A DNA stretch of 64,000 bases from contig JAFEUB010001484.1 in the NCBI GenBank assembly GCA_024529925.1, forward strand, positions 499,001 to 563,000, given 5' to 3'. The translations under genes were made by a program, and so were the position numbers. The notes beneath the pieces are model-generated. The model saw only the letters and a program-made list of their open reading frames with translations, was not told where the DNA came from and searched no databases. This document shows positions 25,721-37,239 of the stretch, in pieces. Numbering within the stretch: position 1 is the stretch's first letter; each line of letters begins with the position of its first letter. This stretch comes from Ophthalmolycus amberensis. Lineage: Eukaryota > Chordata > Actinopteri > Perciformes > Zoarcidae.

Positions 25721-26407
25721 AGTTATGTGATCTGAAACGAGAGTAGAGGTGAGAAATGAAGTAAAACAGGAAACAAAGACATGAATGAATTTAATGAAAC
25801 AAAAACATGGAGCAGGGAAGATTACGACAACCTGCTTTATGAAGTCCGAACCTCACCAAGAGAATTCCTACAGTATCATGACTGTAGTGAAACAAGCCTA
25901 CTTGTATTTGTTTTTTCCAAGAACCTTAATCCCATGAATAAATAAACCAATCTACTGCTGTGTTTGTTGTGCACCAAGCTAAAATCCCAGTGTAGTTTCT
26001 GTCCATTGGATCTTCATTTTGATGCATGAACTAATAAAGGTAGTGCCACTGCAGGATGAGCTGCTCCTCTTTCGTCCTTTTCTATTTTCACGTATTTTTT
26101 TATTTCTTTGCTTTATCTATTAAGTCCTGTCAGCCCATTACAGTGTTGACTGTTCTGTTGGTTTAAACATGCACCCTCAGATTCTACCCAGGAGTACATG
26201 TGAAAATCACAGGGAGCTTCTAGTATTTTGGCAACAGAAAAAAGTTGTTGAGCTATTTTGTCCCTATCAAATATATAAAAAACACCAAACAGGAAGTACT
26301 CTGTGCATTAAAGTATGTTCTTTCACTCGACACCTTTTTCTTTCGGCTTCAATCTGAACTCCATGAAAGGTCTACAGACAAATGTCCCCACACTGCAGCT
26401 TAGACTT

Positions 26408-28170
26408 TTTTAACTAACTCGTTAGTCATGTTGGTGTCCTTAGTTCTGTTGTGTCGTTAGTCCCGTTGTGTCAGTTAGTCCCGTTGTGTTGTTCGTGTCC
26501 TTAGTTCCGTTGTGTCATTAGTCCTGTTGTGTCATTAGTCCCGTTGTGTCGTTAGTCCCGTTGTGTCGTTAGTCATGTTAGTGTCCTTAGTTATGTTGTG
26601 TCGTTAGTCATGTTAGTGTCCTTAGTTCTGTTGTGTCGTTAGTCCTGTTATGTCGTTAGTCCCGTTGTGTCGTTAGTCCCGTTGTGTTGTTCGTGTCCTT
26701 AGTTCCGTTGTCGTTAGTTCTGTTGTGTTGTTAGTCCTATTGTGTTGTGTGTGTCCTTAGTCCTGTTGTCTCGTTAGTCCTGTTGTGTCGTTAGTCCTGT
26801 TGTGTCGTTAGTCATGTTAGTGTCGTTAGTTCTGTTGTCGTTAGTCCTGTTGTGTCGTTAGTCATGTTAGTGTCATTAGTTCTGTTGTCGTTAGTCCTGT
26901 TGTGTCGTTAGTCATGTTAGTGTCGTTAGTCCTGTTGTGTCGTTAGTCATGTTGTGTCGTTAGTCATGTTAGTGTCATTAGTTCTGTTGTCGTTAGTCCT
27001 GTTGTGTCGTTAGTCCTGTTGTGTCATTAGTCCCGTTGTGTCGTTAGTCCCGTTGTGTCGTTAGTCCTGTTGTGTCATTAGTCCCGTTGTGTCGTTAGTC
27101 CCGTTGTGTCGTTAGTCATGTTAGTGTCCTTAGTTATGTTGTGTCGTTAGTCATGTTAGTGTCCTTAGTTCTGTTGTGTCGTTAGTCCTGTTATGTCGTT
27201 AGTCCCGTTGTGTCGTTAGTCCCGTTGTGTTGTTCGTGTCCTTAGTTCCGTTGTCGTTAGTTCTGTTGTGTTGTTAGTCCTATTGTGTTGTGTGTGTCCT
27301 TAGTCCTGTTGTCTCGTTAGTCCTGTTGTGTCGTTAGTCCTGTTGTGTCGTTAGTCATGTTAGTGTCGTTAGTTCTGTTGTCGTTAGTCCTGTTGTGTCG
27401 TTAGTCATGTTAGTGTCATTAGTTCTGTTGTCGTTAGTCCTGTTGTGTCGTTAGTCATGTTAGTGTCGTTAGTCCTGTTGTGTCGTTAGTCATGTTGTGT
27501 CGTTAGTCATGTTAGTGTCATTAGTTCTGTTGTCGTTAGTCCTGTTGTGTCGTTAGTCCTGTTGTGTCATTAGTCCCGTTGTGTCGTTAGTCCCGTTGTG
27601 TCGTTAGTCCTGTTGTGTCATTAGTCCCGTTGTGTCGTTAGTCCCGTTGTGTCGTTAGTCATGTTAGTGTCCTTAGTTATGTTGTGTCGTTAGTCATGTT
27701 AGTGTCCTTAGTTCTGTTGTGTCGTTAGTCCTGTTATGTCGTTAGTCCCGTTGTGTCGTTAGTCCCGTTGTGTTGTTCGTGTCCTTAGTTCCGTTGTCGT
27801 TAGTTCTGTTGTGTTGTTAGTCCTATTGTGTTGTGTGTGTCCTTAGTCCTGTTGTCTCGTTAGTCCTGTTGTGTCGTTAGTCCTGTTGTGTCGTTAGTCA
27901 TGTTAGTGTCGTTAGTTCTGTTGTCGTTAGTCCTGTTGTGTCGTTAGTCATGTTAGTGTCATTAGTTCTGTTGTCGTTAGTCCTGTTGTGTCGTTAGTCA
28001 TGTTAGTGTCGTTAGTCCTGTTGTGTCGTTAGTCATGTTGTGTCGTTAGTCATGTTAGTGTCATTAGTTCTGTTGTCGTTAGTCCTGTTGTGTCGTTAGT
28101 CATGTTAGTGTCATTAGTTCTGTTGTCGTTAGTCCTGTTGTGTCGTTAGTCCCGTTGTGCTGTTATGATG
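26408..28170 (+). repeat. GT-rich minisatellite with 543-bp higher-order repeat
   Basis: Array of 15-, 17- and 18-base units such as TCCTGTTGTGTCGTTAG, TCATGTTAGTGTCGTTAG and TTCTGTTGTCGTTAG. Landmark variants recur exactly 543 bases apart: TTATGTTGTG at 26591, 27134 and 27677; CCTATTGTG at 26736, 27279 and 27822. Copies look identical over nearly three periods (about 26,516-28,095), implying recent amplification of a 32-unit block. Strongly strand-biased (G+T on plus, A almost only in TTAG and ATG); about one CpG per unit. Confidence 0.95.
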
Positions 28171-30164
28171 TTCACGTTGTCACGAGAGCTGTTTGCCTTT
28201 CTCAGTCTGTGCTCCTGTCTGCACTTGTTTAACTTTTTTTTAAGTCCCTGCCTTTTTAAATATAGTTTCCAATGACAGCTTCTCAGGTGGATCTGTGTAA
28301 CCAACCATCTGGCGGGTCAGGTTAATACCAACATGCATCAACCACCAAATATCCTGTCAGAAATGTAGATAGAGGATTTATCAGATCAGTCTTTGATTTG
28401 TTCCCTAAAGATACATGTTTTGGACTTCGACTGTGTTCATAGGCCCCCTTTACAACATAGAGCAAAGATCATTATGCTCGCAGTATACAGCTGAAACTCA
28501 TTGCAATGATGGATAGCGCCATAACGTCCACACCCAGTCTAAGCAATACAGGTTAGTCTAGAAGCCATGTGACAGAACAAGGTTTCAGCCACAACAATCT
28601 GTCAATTATTTTCCATCTCTGACATTTACATGGCTATAAGCAGAATGTTGATAGGACTGTCAGGCCATTAACTAAAGAAAATAGACTGTTAAAGTCTGAC
28701 AGAGTAATCCTTTGACTTGATTAAGCCGTAGCTTCTTCTTCAGATTAACGAAGCCTTGTAGGTGAGGTGTGCCAATTTCACCCACTTCTTTCCCAATGAT
28801 TGCAAATTGCACACTGTCTGCTGTAATGTTATCCTTTATGTGCTTTAATTACTCTTCAGTTGGATTGTTCAGTGTAAAGCGCATGCTAAGATGTATTTTC
28901 TTGACAGCCAAGTTATGTTTCTGTGCCTCCTTACATCGACGTGAGTCAGACGGGAAGAGCGGTGTGTTCAGGTGGGACAGAGATTTTGTAGTTTCAGGGA
29001 AAGCAGGGCTGAGGGGTGTCTGTGGCTGTTTGTCCAATGGGCTTGCAGTGTTGATGTTTATGTTTTTTTGCAACAAAGGCCATGTGTGCCTTTCCTCGGA
29101 GCTTGCCCTTATCAACTGCAATCAGGCCTCCGACTGCTCTGCAAAATAGGCAGGTCTTAGTCTCTCTGTTTCAGAGCACATGACGCAGGCTTTGTCCAGG
29201 CCATGAGGGCCCAACATGTACCAATTGTTAACTTGTGATGTCTTTTAGCCATGCTAGCTGTATGGCTGTCAGTCAGTCGGACGATCAGTCCACCACTTTG
29301 TTCAGGATAGAAATATCTCGACGGTCAGATGGATTGCCATCCATTTTTGTACAGACATTCATGGTGCCCAGAGGATGAATCTTACTGAATTTACTTTTCC
29401 TGTACATTATACCATGTTAGCATCAGCATGTTCGTGTTTTCATTTTGATTAGCATTTAGCTCAAAGCACCTCATTTCTGCGACACCTGGCGGGCTTTTTA
29501 GCATTTCCTCTAAGGATTTAAAAAATCTTGATCATGGCCTTACCATGATCAAGATTTTACTGGGATCATTACTGGGAGTTTCCAGTACAGGTATTATTGT
29601 GCACAGTAAAGTGTATCCATACTGAATGCAACCTCTTAATATCTAAAGATAGTGATAATTAAGGACATTGTATTTGGGTGTTCTCTAATATTTAGGGCGT
29701 TGTGTTCTTGTGTTTTGGGACTTCAGTGGTCAAGTTCTTCCCCTTATGTAGCAAATTATGTTAATTTAGCAACAACATCCTCTAGTAAATATAAGTATAA
29801 TTTATAGAATATAGATAACGGTTAAACTGCAAACTATTTTTGTCCCAAAAATAAAATAGTCCCTCTTAACAGTTATATTAAATAATGATTATTAATCAAA
29901 TTATTTTATTCATTTCCGTTGCATCGATTATTTGCTTAAAATCATTTAAGTTATTGCAGATGGATAACTAAACATGATTCACATAAAGATTTGGATTATA
30001 CATTTACATAAATGAAAACTATATGCACCAAAATAAGTTACTGATGCATGTAGCCTACCACTGGGTAACGGTACTTCTTAATGTTGCCTTAAATTAAAAT
30101 CACCACAATCAAACATAAAATGAGAGGCGTGAGTCACCACAATAAAAGAAACACTCGTTTGAGA
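28171..30164. other. spacer between the minisatellite and the atp8b1 3' end
   Basis: No gene recognised. A 126-codon frame at 28,769-29,149 has no recognisable domain and is probably chance. Holds a family C fragment and a perfect hairpin at 29,522-29,558. Confidence 0.55.
29455..29480 (+). repeat. dispersed repeat family C fragment
   Basis: GCATTTAGCTCAAAGCACC, also found at 50,519-50,538 with a longer tail (CCTGAGTACAGCCTCACAGA). A short recurring block in teleost spacers. Confidence 0.5.
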
Positions 30165-31612
30165 TTGCTAAATATGCCCTTGGCTTTTATTAACAACCAC
30201 ATGATAAAATACCATCATATGACAGAGACCAAACTGTTGCCAGTACAATCACCAGCAGTTCTCATCTGCTTCCATTCATTCAGTAATAAAAAGACGTCTG
30301 CATACAGAACACCAGCATCGAAGGTATACAGTAAGAGACCGGGAACGTGTCACTTTTGGCTTACTGCCGTTTCAAGAACATCCCAAGTGTGATTATCAGG
30401 ACTGGAAAAAGACAAACGTCACCTTTGGGTTAGTCATAAACTACCAGTGACAAAAAAACAGAAATCCTCATCATCGTTTACCGTGGGATGTAACTTCCAA
30501 GAAGTAAAAAAAACAAAAAAACAGAAAGAACCGAACAAACTACTTAGACATAATAAGATGAAGATAGCCCTAGACCTCCTTGCTGTGTTTCTTTCCCCAT
30601 TAGAAGTAAGGAGCGCTTGAATTTACATTCTGCAAACAGGGAGACAAACTTGAGCTCCTTGCAGCTTCCCCACAGAGTGTGTTTCAGGCACCTCAGGGTC
30701 TATTAAAAGAACAAAAAAGTAAGGTATAGGATTCCGGTTTGAAAGAGGCATTTAAAAGATTTCAAGGCGGAAACAAAAAGGTGGAGGTCCCTTAAGGTAG
30801 CGATGACAACATCCATCTGTAAGGACACTTGAGACATGTGATGCAGCACAGGAGAGAAGATCACTATTTACAAGTTGTTTTTAAATTAAGACACTTTAGA
30901 ACATCCAGCCACCTGGCATAGTAACATCCCACCATTATTTATAATAAAACATTAAAAGAGCATACCTCGATATGTTTAGCTTCAGCCCGTTTTAATTTGA
31001 AGGAAAACCTTTGGATTTGCATCTTAATGGACAGAAGTGAAACTAAACTAAGATGTCTGATTTCATGCAGATAACGGACAAATTGACTGGCATAAATATA
31101 TATTGTTTAATTTGAACAAAACACTAACATATCAAGTGCTCCACAGACATCTGGCTAAAACTATGAATGCCAAAAATAAGCATCATATTAAATAACGTTA
31201 CGGCTCCATGTCCAGCCACACATCCCACAATGACAAACGGACTAAAAACAAGGCTTCAATATTTAAAAATCCTGAGTAAAACAACATTGTCAGTCACACA
31301 GTCGCTGCATGACCTAAAACCCCGGTAACCGCGGTCGTGTCGTCGGTGAGCTTTTTTTTTCCATCTGAATTTTAACAAAGAGTCTGTGCAAAGAGGAGGA
31401 ACTGGAGGCACATTCAGTAGCGCTTCATTTAACTTTCTTCAAGAAAGAGGTCGCTCTAAACTCCAACCGGGCTGCAGTTTGTTTCTGCGCCGTTTCCGAT
31501 GTTGACCATTTAAGCTGCGAAAAATGAGGATGAACTAAGCACTCCTCGAACTTTCCCAAATATTTAAAACCCCTTCTGGATACAGTGCTGCTCCGTCTCA
31601 CGCTCGGCTCCG
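30165..31612 (-). other. probable 3' UTR of atp8b1
   Basis: About 1.4 kb after the stop codon with no other coding signal. The only AATAAA on the minus strand that I found between the stop and this end is at 30186-30191, so cleavage is inferred near 30165-30175. Transcript data would settle it. Confidence 0.45.
30186..30191 (-). terminator. candidate polyadenylation signal of atp8b1
   Basis: AATAAA on the minus strand, about 1.42 kb beyond the atp8b1 stop codon. It is placed by position only. Confidence 0.4.
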
Positions 31613-31846
31613 TCAGATGTTCTCGGCCTCTCTCTGGGGAACCTCCCTGATGCTGTCCTGGGGTCCGCCGCGGGCCGTCGGGCGCCGCCGGATGCTCCGC
31701 CCGGACGAGATGAGGTCGGCGTAGCCGCGGGAGTGAGAGAAGGCGTAGGCGGAGCGGCGGGAACGCCGGCCTCGCTCGAAGGGCGGTGGCTTCTTCCTCT
31801 CCTCCTCTTCCATCTCCATCTCGTACCTCTTCCTGCTCCTCTGGAT
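31613..31846 (-). CDS. atp8b1: atp8b1 coding exon 29, regulatory C-terminal tail and stop
   Basis: Codes for IQRSRKRYEMEMEEEERKK, a basic stretch, then RRSAYAFSHSRGYADLISSG and a divergent end finishing REAENI-stop. The AYAFSxxRGYADLISSGR segment is the autoinhibitory tail of this subfamily. The Ser in RRSAYAFS (about residue 1200) aligns with the phosphorylated Ser1223 I recall for human ATP8B1. Confidence 0.95.
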   Translation of the reverse strand: MQRSRKRYEMEMEEEERKKPPPFERGRRSRRSAYAFSHSRGYADLISSGRSIRRRPTARGGPQDSIREVPQREAENI

Positions 31847-34800
31847 CTGGGGGGGATGATGAGAAATGAGCAGGGAACATTAAGGAAACACTGCCGTGTT
31901 GGGAGAAGTGACATTTTGTGACTATTTCCCTTTAAAGACAGACCCAGCAGCATGTCGGTGGTACCTTATCTCCTACAGAGGGCCAGATGCTTTTATAGAG
32001 GAACTGGATGCAGATGACGGGCAGCAGGCAGATGCCCACAGTCAGGATGATGGTTAACCACAGGTAGGGCTGACGCAGAGCGTTCGACGCTGCACCTGCA
32101 AACAAGAAATATACGCACCATGAGAACCGCAAAGACGGCGAGGTTTGATGTGGCACTTTACCGTCTGCGGGAGGTGTTTCACTAAAACTCTCCAGGTTGA
32201 GCCATCAGCACAAAGACTAAGCGGACAATAACAAAAGCTTCAAGAAGGCAAGTCTGAGTTTGTTAATATAATAAGGAAAGACTATTTTGATGTTCTAACA
32301 TAACCCTGTTTTCCCGATGTGTAGTTTACATACTTGTACAAGCAAGAAATAGGTTGGAGGTTTGCAAGAGAAAATGATTTGAGGAAGTTGAGCAACGCAA
32401 CCAGTGGTCCTGATATTCCAATTATGAAAGCTTGACGGGCTTGACGGGCTTGCCGTGCGTAGTTAGTTTCTTAGCTACGATACTATTGGCCAATTGTGGT
32501 GGAAAATCCTGGGTTCCTGAGATTTTTCAAAAAATAAATACAACTTTCAGAAGCAACTTCTGAAGCAACACTGAGTGTTTTCGGGGTGGAGACTATAAAG
32601 CCGGGCGAGCTAACCGCATCGCACTGTGGTGGATGCTCGGCGACTGACCGGTGAAGGTGAACAGTGCGGGGAAGATGACGTGGATCCCGGCACTGTGGAT
32701 GTCAAACATGACGCCAAAGTAGATGGCTATGCTGCCCAGGACCGCGAAGCAGTTGACGAAGGTCCAGTAGGAGGTATCCAGAGAGATCTGACGAACAAGA
32801 GGGGAAGGAGATGACGAAGGTCAGCAGGTCATTCACGTCAAATAAATCCACCTTAAGTAGCTTTAAAGGTTGGACAAACCCAATATTCCACAATGACAGC
32901 ATCATATGTATTAGTTTCTGATTCAGTGCTTCAAATAATTTATTTATAATTTGTTACTTCAAGCTAATACCATTTACGAACAAGGAAAAATCAAATCTTA
33001 CTGAATCTGAGCATCCATTTTAGCTGATCCAAATGTTAGCATATTAGCATGCTCTCATCTGGGCTGCCAGAACCGGTCACACGCCCTCAAACTGAACGCG
33101 GCTCACCTGCATGTTGACGATAAAAATGAGCGACGAGGCGGTGACGACGGCCAAGGACTGGTAGTCGGAGGGGGCCTCTCCGTCCTGCCCCATGGTCTGC
33201 AGGAAGGCCCCGTAGGGGATGAAGAAGATGATGAGCGAGATGAAGATGCCGTGGAACAAGCTGATGAAGAAGTTCCTGTAGTTGAACAACGCCCCCTGCT
33301 GGCCGGGCAGGTAGAGTTTGGGGAATTTTAGGCTCATTTTGTCGTTAACGTCCTGCAGCGAGAGGAGGAGGAGGGTTAACAAAGTTCAGTTTTTAATTCT
33401 AACACATTGACCGAAGTCTTCTCTTACACATTTACTTTCACATCGACCTGTAAAATGTCAAGCTGTAATAATTACTTGGCCGTGAATTTACAGAGTAAAA
33501 AAACTGCAATGTTGATACTTTTAACGAAGATTTACCCAAAAAAACTAAAATTTAATGTAATTTGTAAAACCAGCAGTGTACCCGCAGCCAATGACCTTTT
33601 TCTGTACTGTACTTTGTGTCCGCAACAAAGGCTGTTTATTACCTGGTCAAGAAGTCCAACTAGCAGAACAGGTAAGCTGCTGTAAGCCAGATTGTAGAGA
33701 GTGATGAACCAGTTTTCATAGGTGACCTGCAGACAGGGGAACAATAGTCAGTGTGTTTGGTCCCTTGCCCCATATTGATCACCTCTGCACATTACGCAAG
33801 TTCTGATAGGAGGGTCCAGCCATAGACTGTATATAAGAAGTGGACGTAGTCTCCATGATGTCACCCATTGGTTTGTAGACAACAAATTTGAAGCCTCAAT
33901 TTTTGGCCGTCGCCATCTTGCATTTTTTTGCAACCAGAAGGACCACGACAAAGCCCAAAACATCCTCTGCTTTAAGGTCTGTTTGACTCTAAATGGACCT
34001 TCACTTACTAAATGAACATCATGCTGTGTTGAAGAAGACTTGAAACTAGAGATTGAGACCATAAACTCATGTTTACTGAGGTAATAACTCGAGAGAAGTA
34101 GAGTCATTTTCTCATAGACTTCTATTCAATCAGACTTTTTGACCAGAGGAGTTTAAATCCCCCGATGGCCAATAGAGAGAACGCAGGTTTAAGCCACTTC
34201 CACATTGGCTTCACTTTTCAGAAGCAGAGGTTGCTGCCTGGGTCCGAGGTGTGGTCTGTCTCACAGCCAAGTCAGACATGACTTTACTCTATGATTACCT
34301 AAACTGACACAGAGACCATCTCAAAAGGCCTAGAGGCCAAAATGTCAAGGTATACCGGAGAAATAGAATCTAATGGTCAATTCATTCAAATGAATGATTA
34401 TGAAGGAAAATCTAAATGTCTGGGACTAAAGGAGATCACACCGCCTGATCGGGACCAATGCTGCTCACCTGTGCCGAGTATCCGTTGAAGAAGGAGTACC
34501 AGAAGTGGACCAGTGTGAAGGCGAAGTTCTTGAAGAAGAAGTAACGCAGGAACTTGCACATTCGGATGTAGGACCAGCGTCCGTGCACCAGCAGCAGGCG
34601 TTGCAGGTAGCGGAACTGAGCGAAGGCGTAGTCGCTGGACATGACGGCCTGCATCCCCTCCTGACCGCTGATGCCAACACCGATGTCTGCAGCTGGAGGG
34701 GGGGGGGATTACAGTAGAGTCACTGGAATGCTTAGCACACAGAAGACGGTTTGTCCTTTAACGCAAATTCGTTTGTGTCCTCACTCTTGATCATGTTGAC

Positions 34801-37208
34801 GTCGTTGGCTCCGTCTCCGATGGACAGCGTCACGGCCTTCTTGTACTTCTTCACCAAACCTACCACGTTTCCCTTCTGCTTCGGTGTGACGCGGCAGCAG
34901 ATGACCGCCTCGCACTCACAGGCCATGTCCACAAAGTCGATCTGCAGAGACAGTCCACCGTGTTTGTTGTCAAGTCAACCAGTCATGTGGCGGCACAAAC
35001 TTTGAAACATTAACTCATCTGCACCTGTCTCATCTCCTTCTCCTTCTCGTCCATCGGCTGTCCGTCCCCAGGGTTGGTGGGAGGCGCTCGCTTTCCGAGA
35101 CGCCGCAGGCGGAGACGGCGACGTTTCTTCTTCTTTTCGTACAGAATCTCGTTCTGAAAAAAACAAACTGAATCGATGAGCACAATCCACCATGTTAGCT
35201 GATGGGGAAAATATCTCCTCCCCCCATAGCTGCACATCTAAATTCTAAACTGGTCATCATTTAACAACGGTGTTCATCTTAAAATGGAACTCACCAGCCA
35301 TCCTCCGGTTATGACGAGAGCATTTTTGCCCGGCGCGGGGAAGAAAGGCTCCGCGGGTTTCTTTTTGCCTCGGTGTATAGTTTGAGGCTGGTTTCTCCGG
35401 TTGGCCTGACGAATGCTCAGCTTCTCACTGCAAACACAGGAACAGCAGACAAACTCTTACACGACTGAAAGGGAAAGACTTCCATCCCTGATGTAGAGGT
35501 GAGACACTCAACAAACATGGAGGGACCGGTTCTATTTCAATCTAATGCAGTGTATTTGTATAGCCCGTTATCACAATCACGTTATCACGTTATTACAATC
35601 TGTACAGCATACGACATCTTCTGTCATTGGACCTTTGCATCGGAACAGGAAAAAACTCCACAGAAAACAGAGGAGGGATCCCTCTCTCAGGATGGACAGA
35701 AGTACAATAGATGTCAAGTGTACAGAATGAACAGCATAATCATGACATATATGATCCATATAATAAGGGTAGTAATAGCAGTTAGCATTGATAATAGCAG
35801 AATAATAATAGATTTTAAATCAGCTCACTTGATGTCTTCTCCGTAGTGGATCTGCATGTCGTCTGTCAAAAGGGAACACGCATATCCGATGTTCTCTGCC
35901 GTTTCTGGGGAGAAAGACATTCAAAGTAAGAGGAGCAAACATTGTACACAAACTGTTTTGTTTTTTAATTAAAGCGGATGCCGCAGCATGTTCTGATCAG
36001 ATGATCGAATGCTTTGATCTGTAGCTGTTCCAGTGCTCACTGCCTACGTACCAAATCAAGGAGGAAGCAGCTTAACGGCAACATTATTGAATTTTAGAAG
36101 GTTGATGTTAATCCAGTTTTATGTCATATTATAAAGAGAGGCAGGTTCATTCCTACTTCCAAAAGTGTACTTCAACCAATTAATAGTGTTTTTCCCCATT
36201 GAGACAGTGGCTCTTATTGCCTCATGACCGTGAGCACAGGCCAACTAACGGACTCTGATGGTACCTTTCTTATCTCCAGTCAGGACCCAGATCTTGATGT
36301 CCGCCTTGGCCAGTGTAGCGATGGTCTCTGGTACTCCGTCCTGCAACTTGTCCTCGATGGCTGTCGCCCCAATCAGCTGAACAGAGGCACACGGCCGGTT
36401 ACTTTTTACAGGTTTTCAATCAGATAGTGAACACCAGAGAGCCAAAGGAGCAGTGTGTAGGATTTAGTGCCATCCGTCGGTGAGGTTGCAACAAACTGAA
36501 TACTACCTCCGCTCACCATTAGGTAATGTAAAAACATGAAAGGACCCGCTCCTTATGTAGATATGACGGGCATTCGATGCTAATGAAAACACAACCAGTC
36601 TTAGTTTCAGGCGATTCTACACTAATGAAAACAAAATGGATCCTCAGGATGCTACACACTCTACCTTTAAGAGAGACATGGAGAGAAAAACAACAAAGAG
36701 CTGCCGAGTCCTTCAAGGTCTACAGAAAAGATGTTCTTGTTGTTTTCCACTCACCAACAGGTTGCACTCGATCTGCTCGTACACGCGGTCGAGGGCGGTG
36801 TCTCTGTCGGACATGGACACCTGGGCCTCCTTGTATTTCCGGGACCAGGCTTCGTACTCCCGTGTGCTGATGTCTTTGTAGGACAAGCACAGCGTCCGCA
36901 ACGTCGCGTTGGCAAAGACCTGAAGCACAAAAAAGCAGACCGTGTTTTCCTTCAAAATAAAAACAGCTGCGTACACGCATGCTGTGGTTTCTCTACACAT
37001 GTCTGCCGTTCAAAGACGGGCTGTGTTAAATAACGCAGCGCAAATGAGAGGAAAGTTCGGCCAACTCACGTCCAGATCAGTCTGGGTGGTTTCTTTGTGT
37101 CTGGAGTTTGGGGAAAGACGCTCGTAGATGACCGTGTCGGCTCCTTTACAGTAGAGACGGATGCGACCGTCAGGAAACTTCACTGAGAGCGAGAGCGAGA
37201 GCGAGAGC

Positions 37209-37239
<31 letters not shown>

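Noticed and set aside
26408..28170. CRISPR-like array
   Set aside because: The units are contiguous variants without unique spacers, and the genome is vertebrate; it is a minisatellite.
31425..31953. Overlapping minus frames of 151 and 129 codons
   Set aside because: They are the wrong reading frames of atp8b1 exon 29, whose true frame reads AYAFSHSRGYADLISSG.
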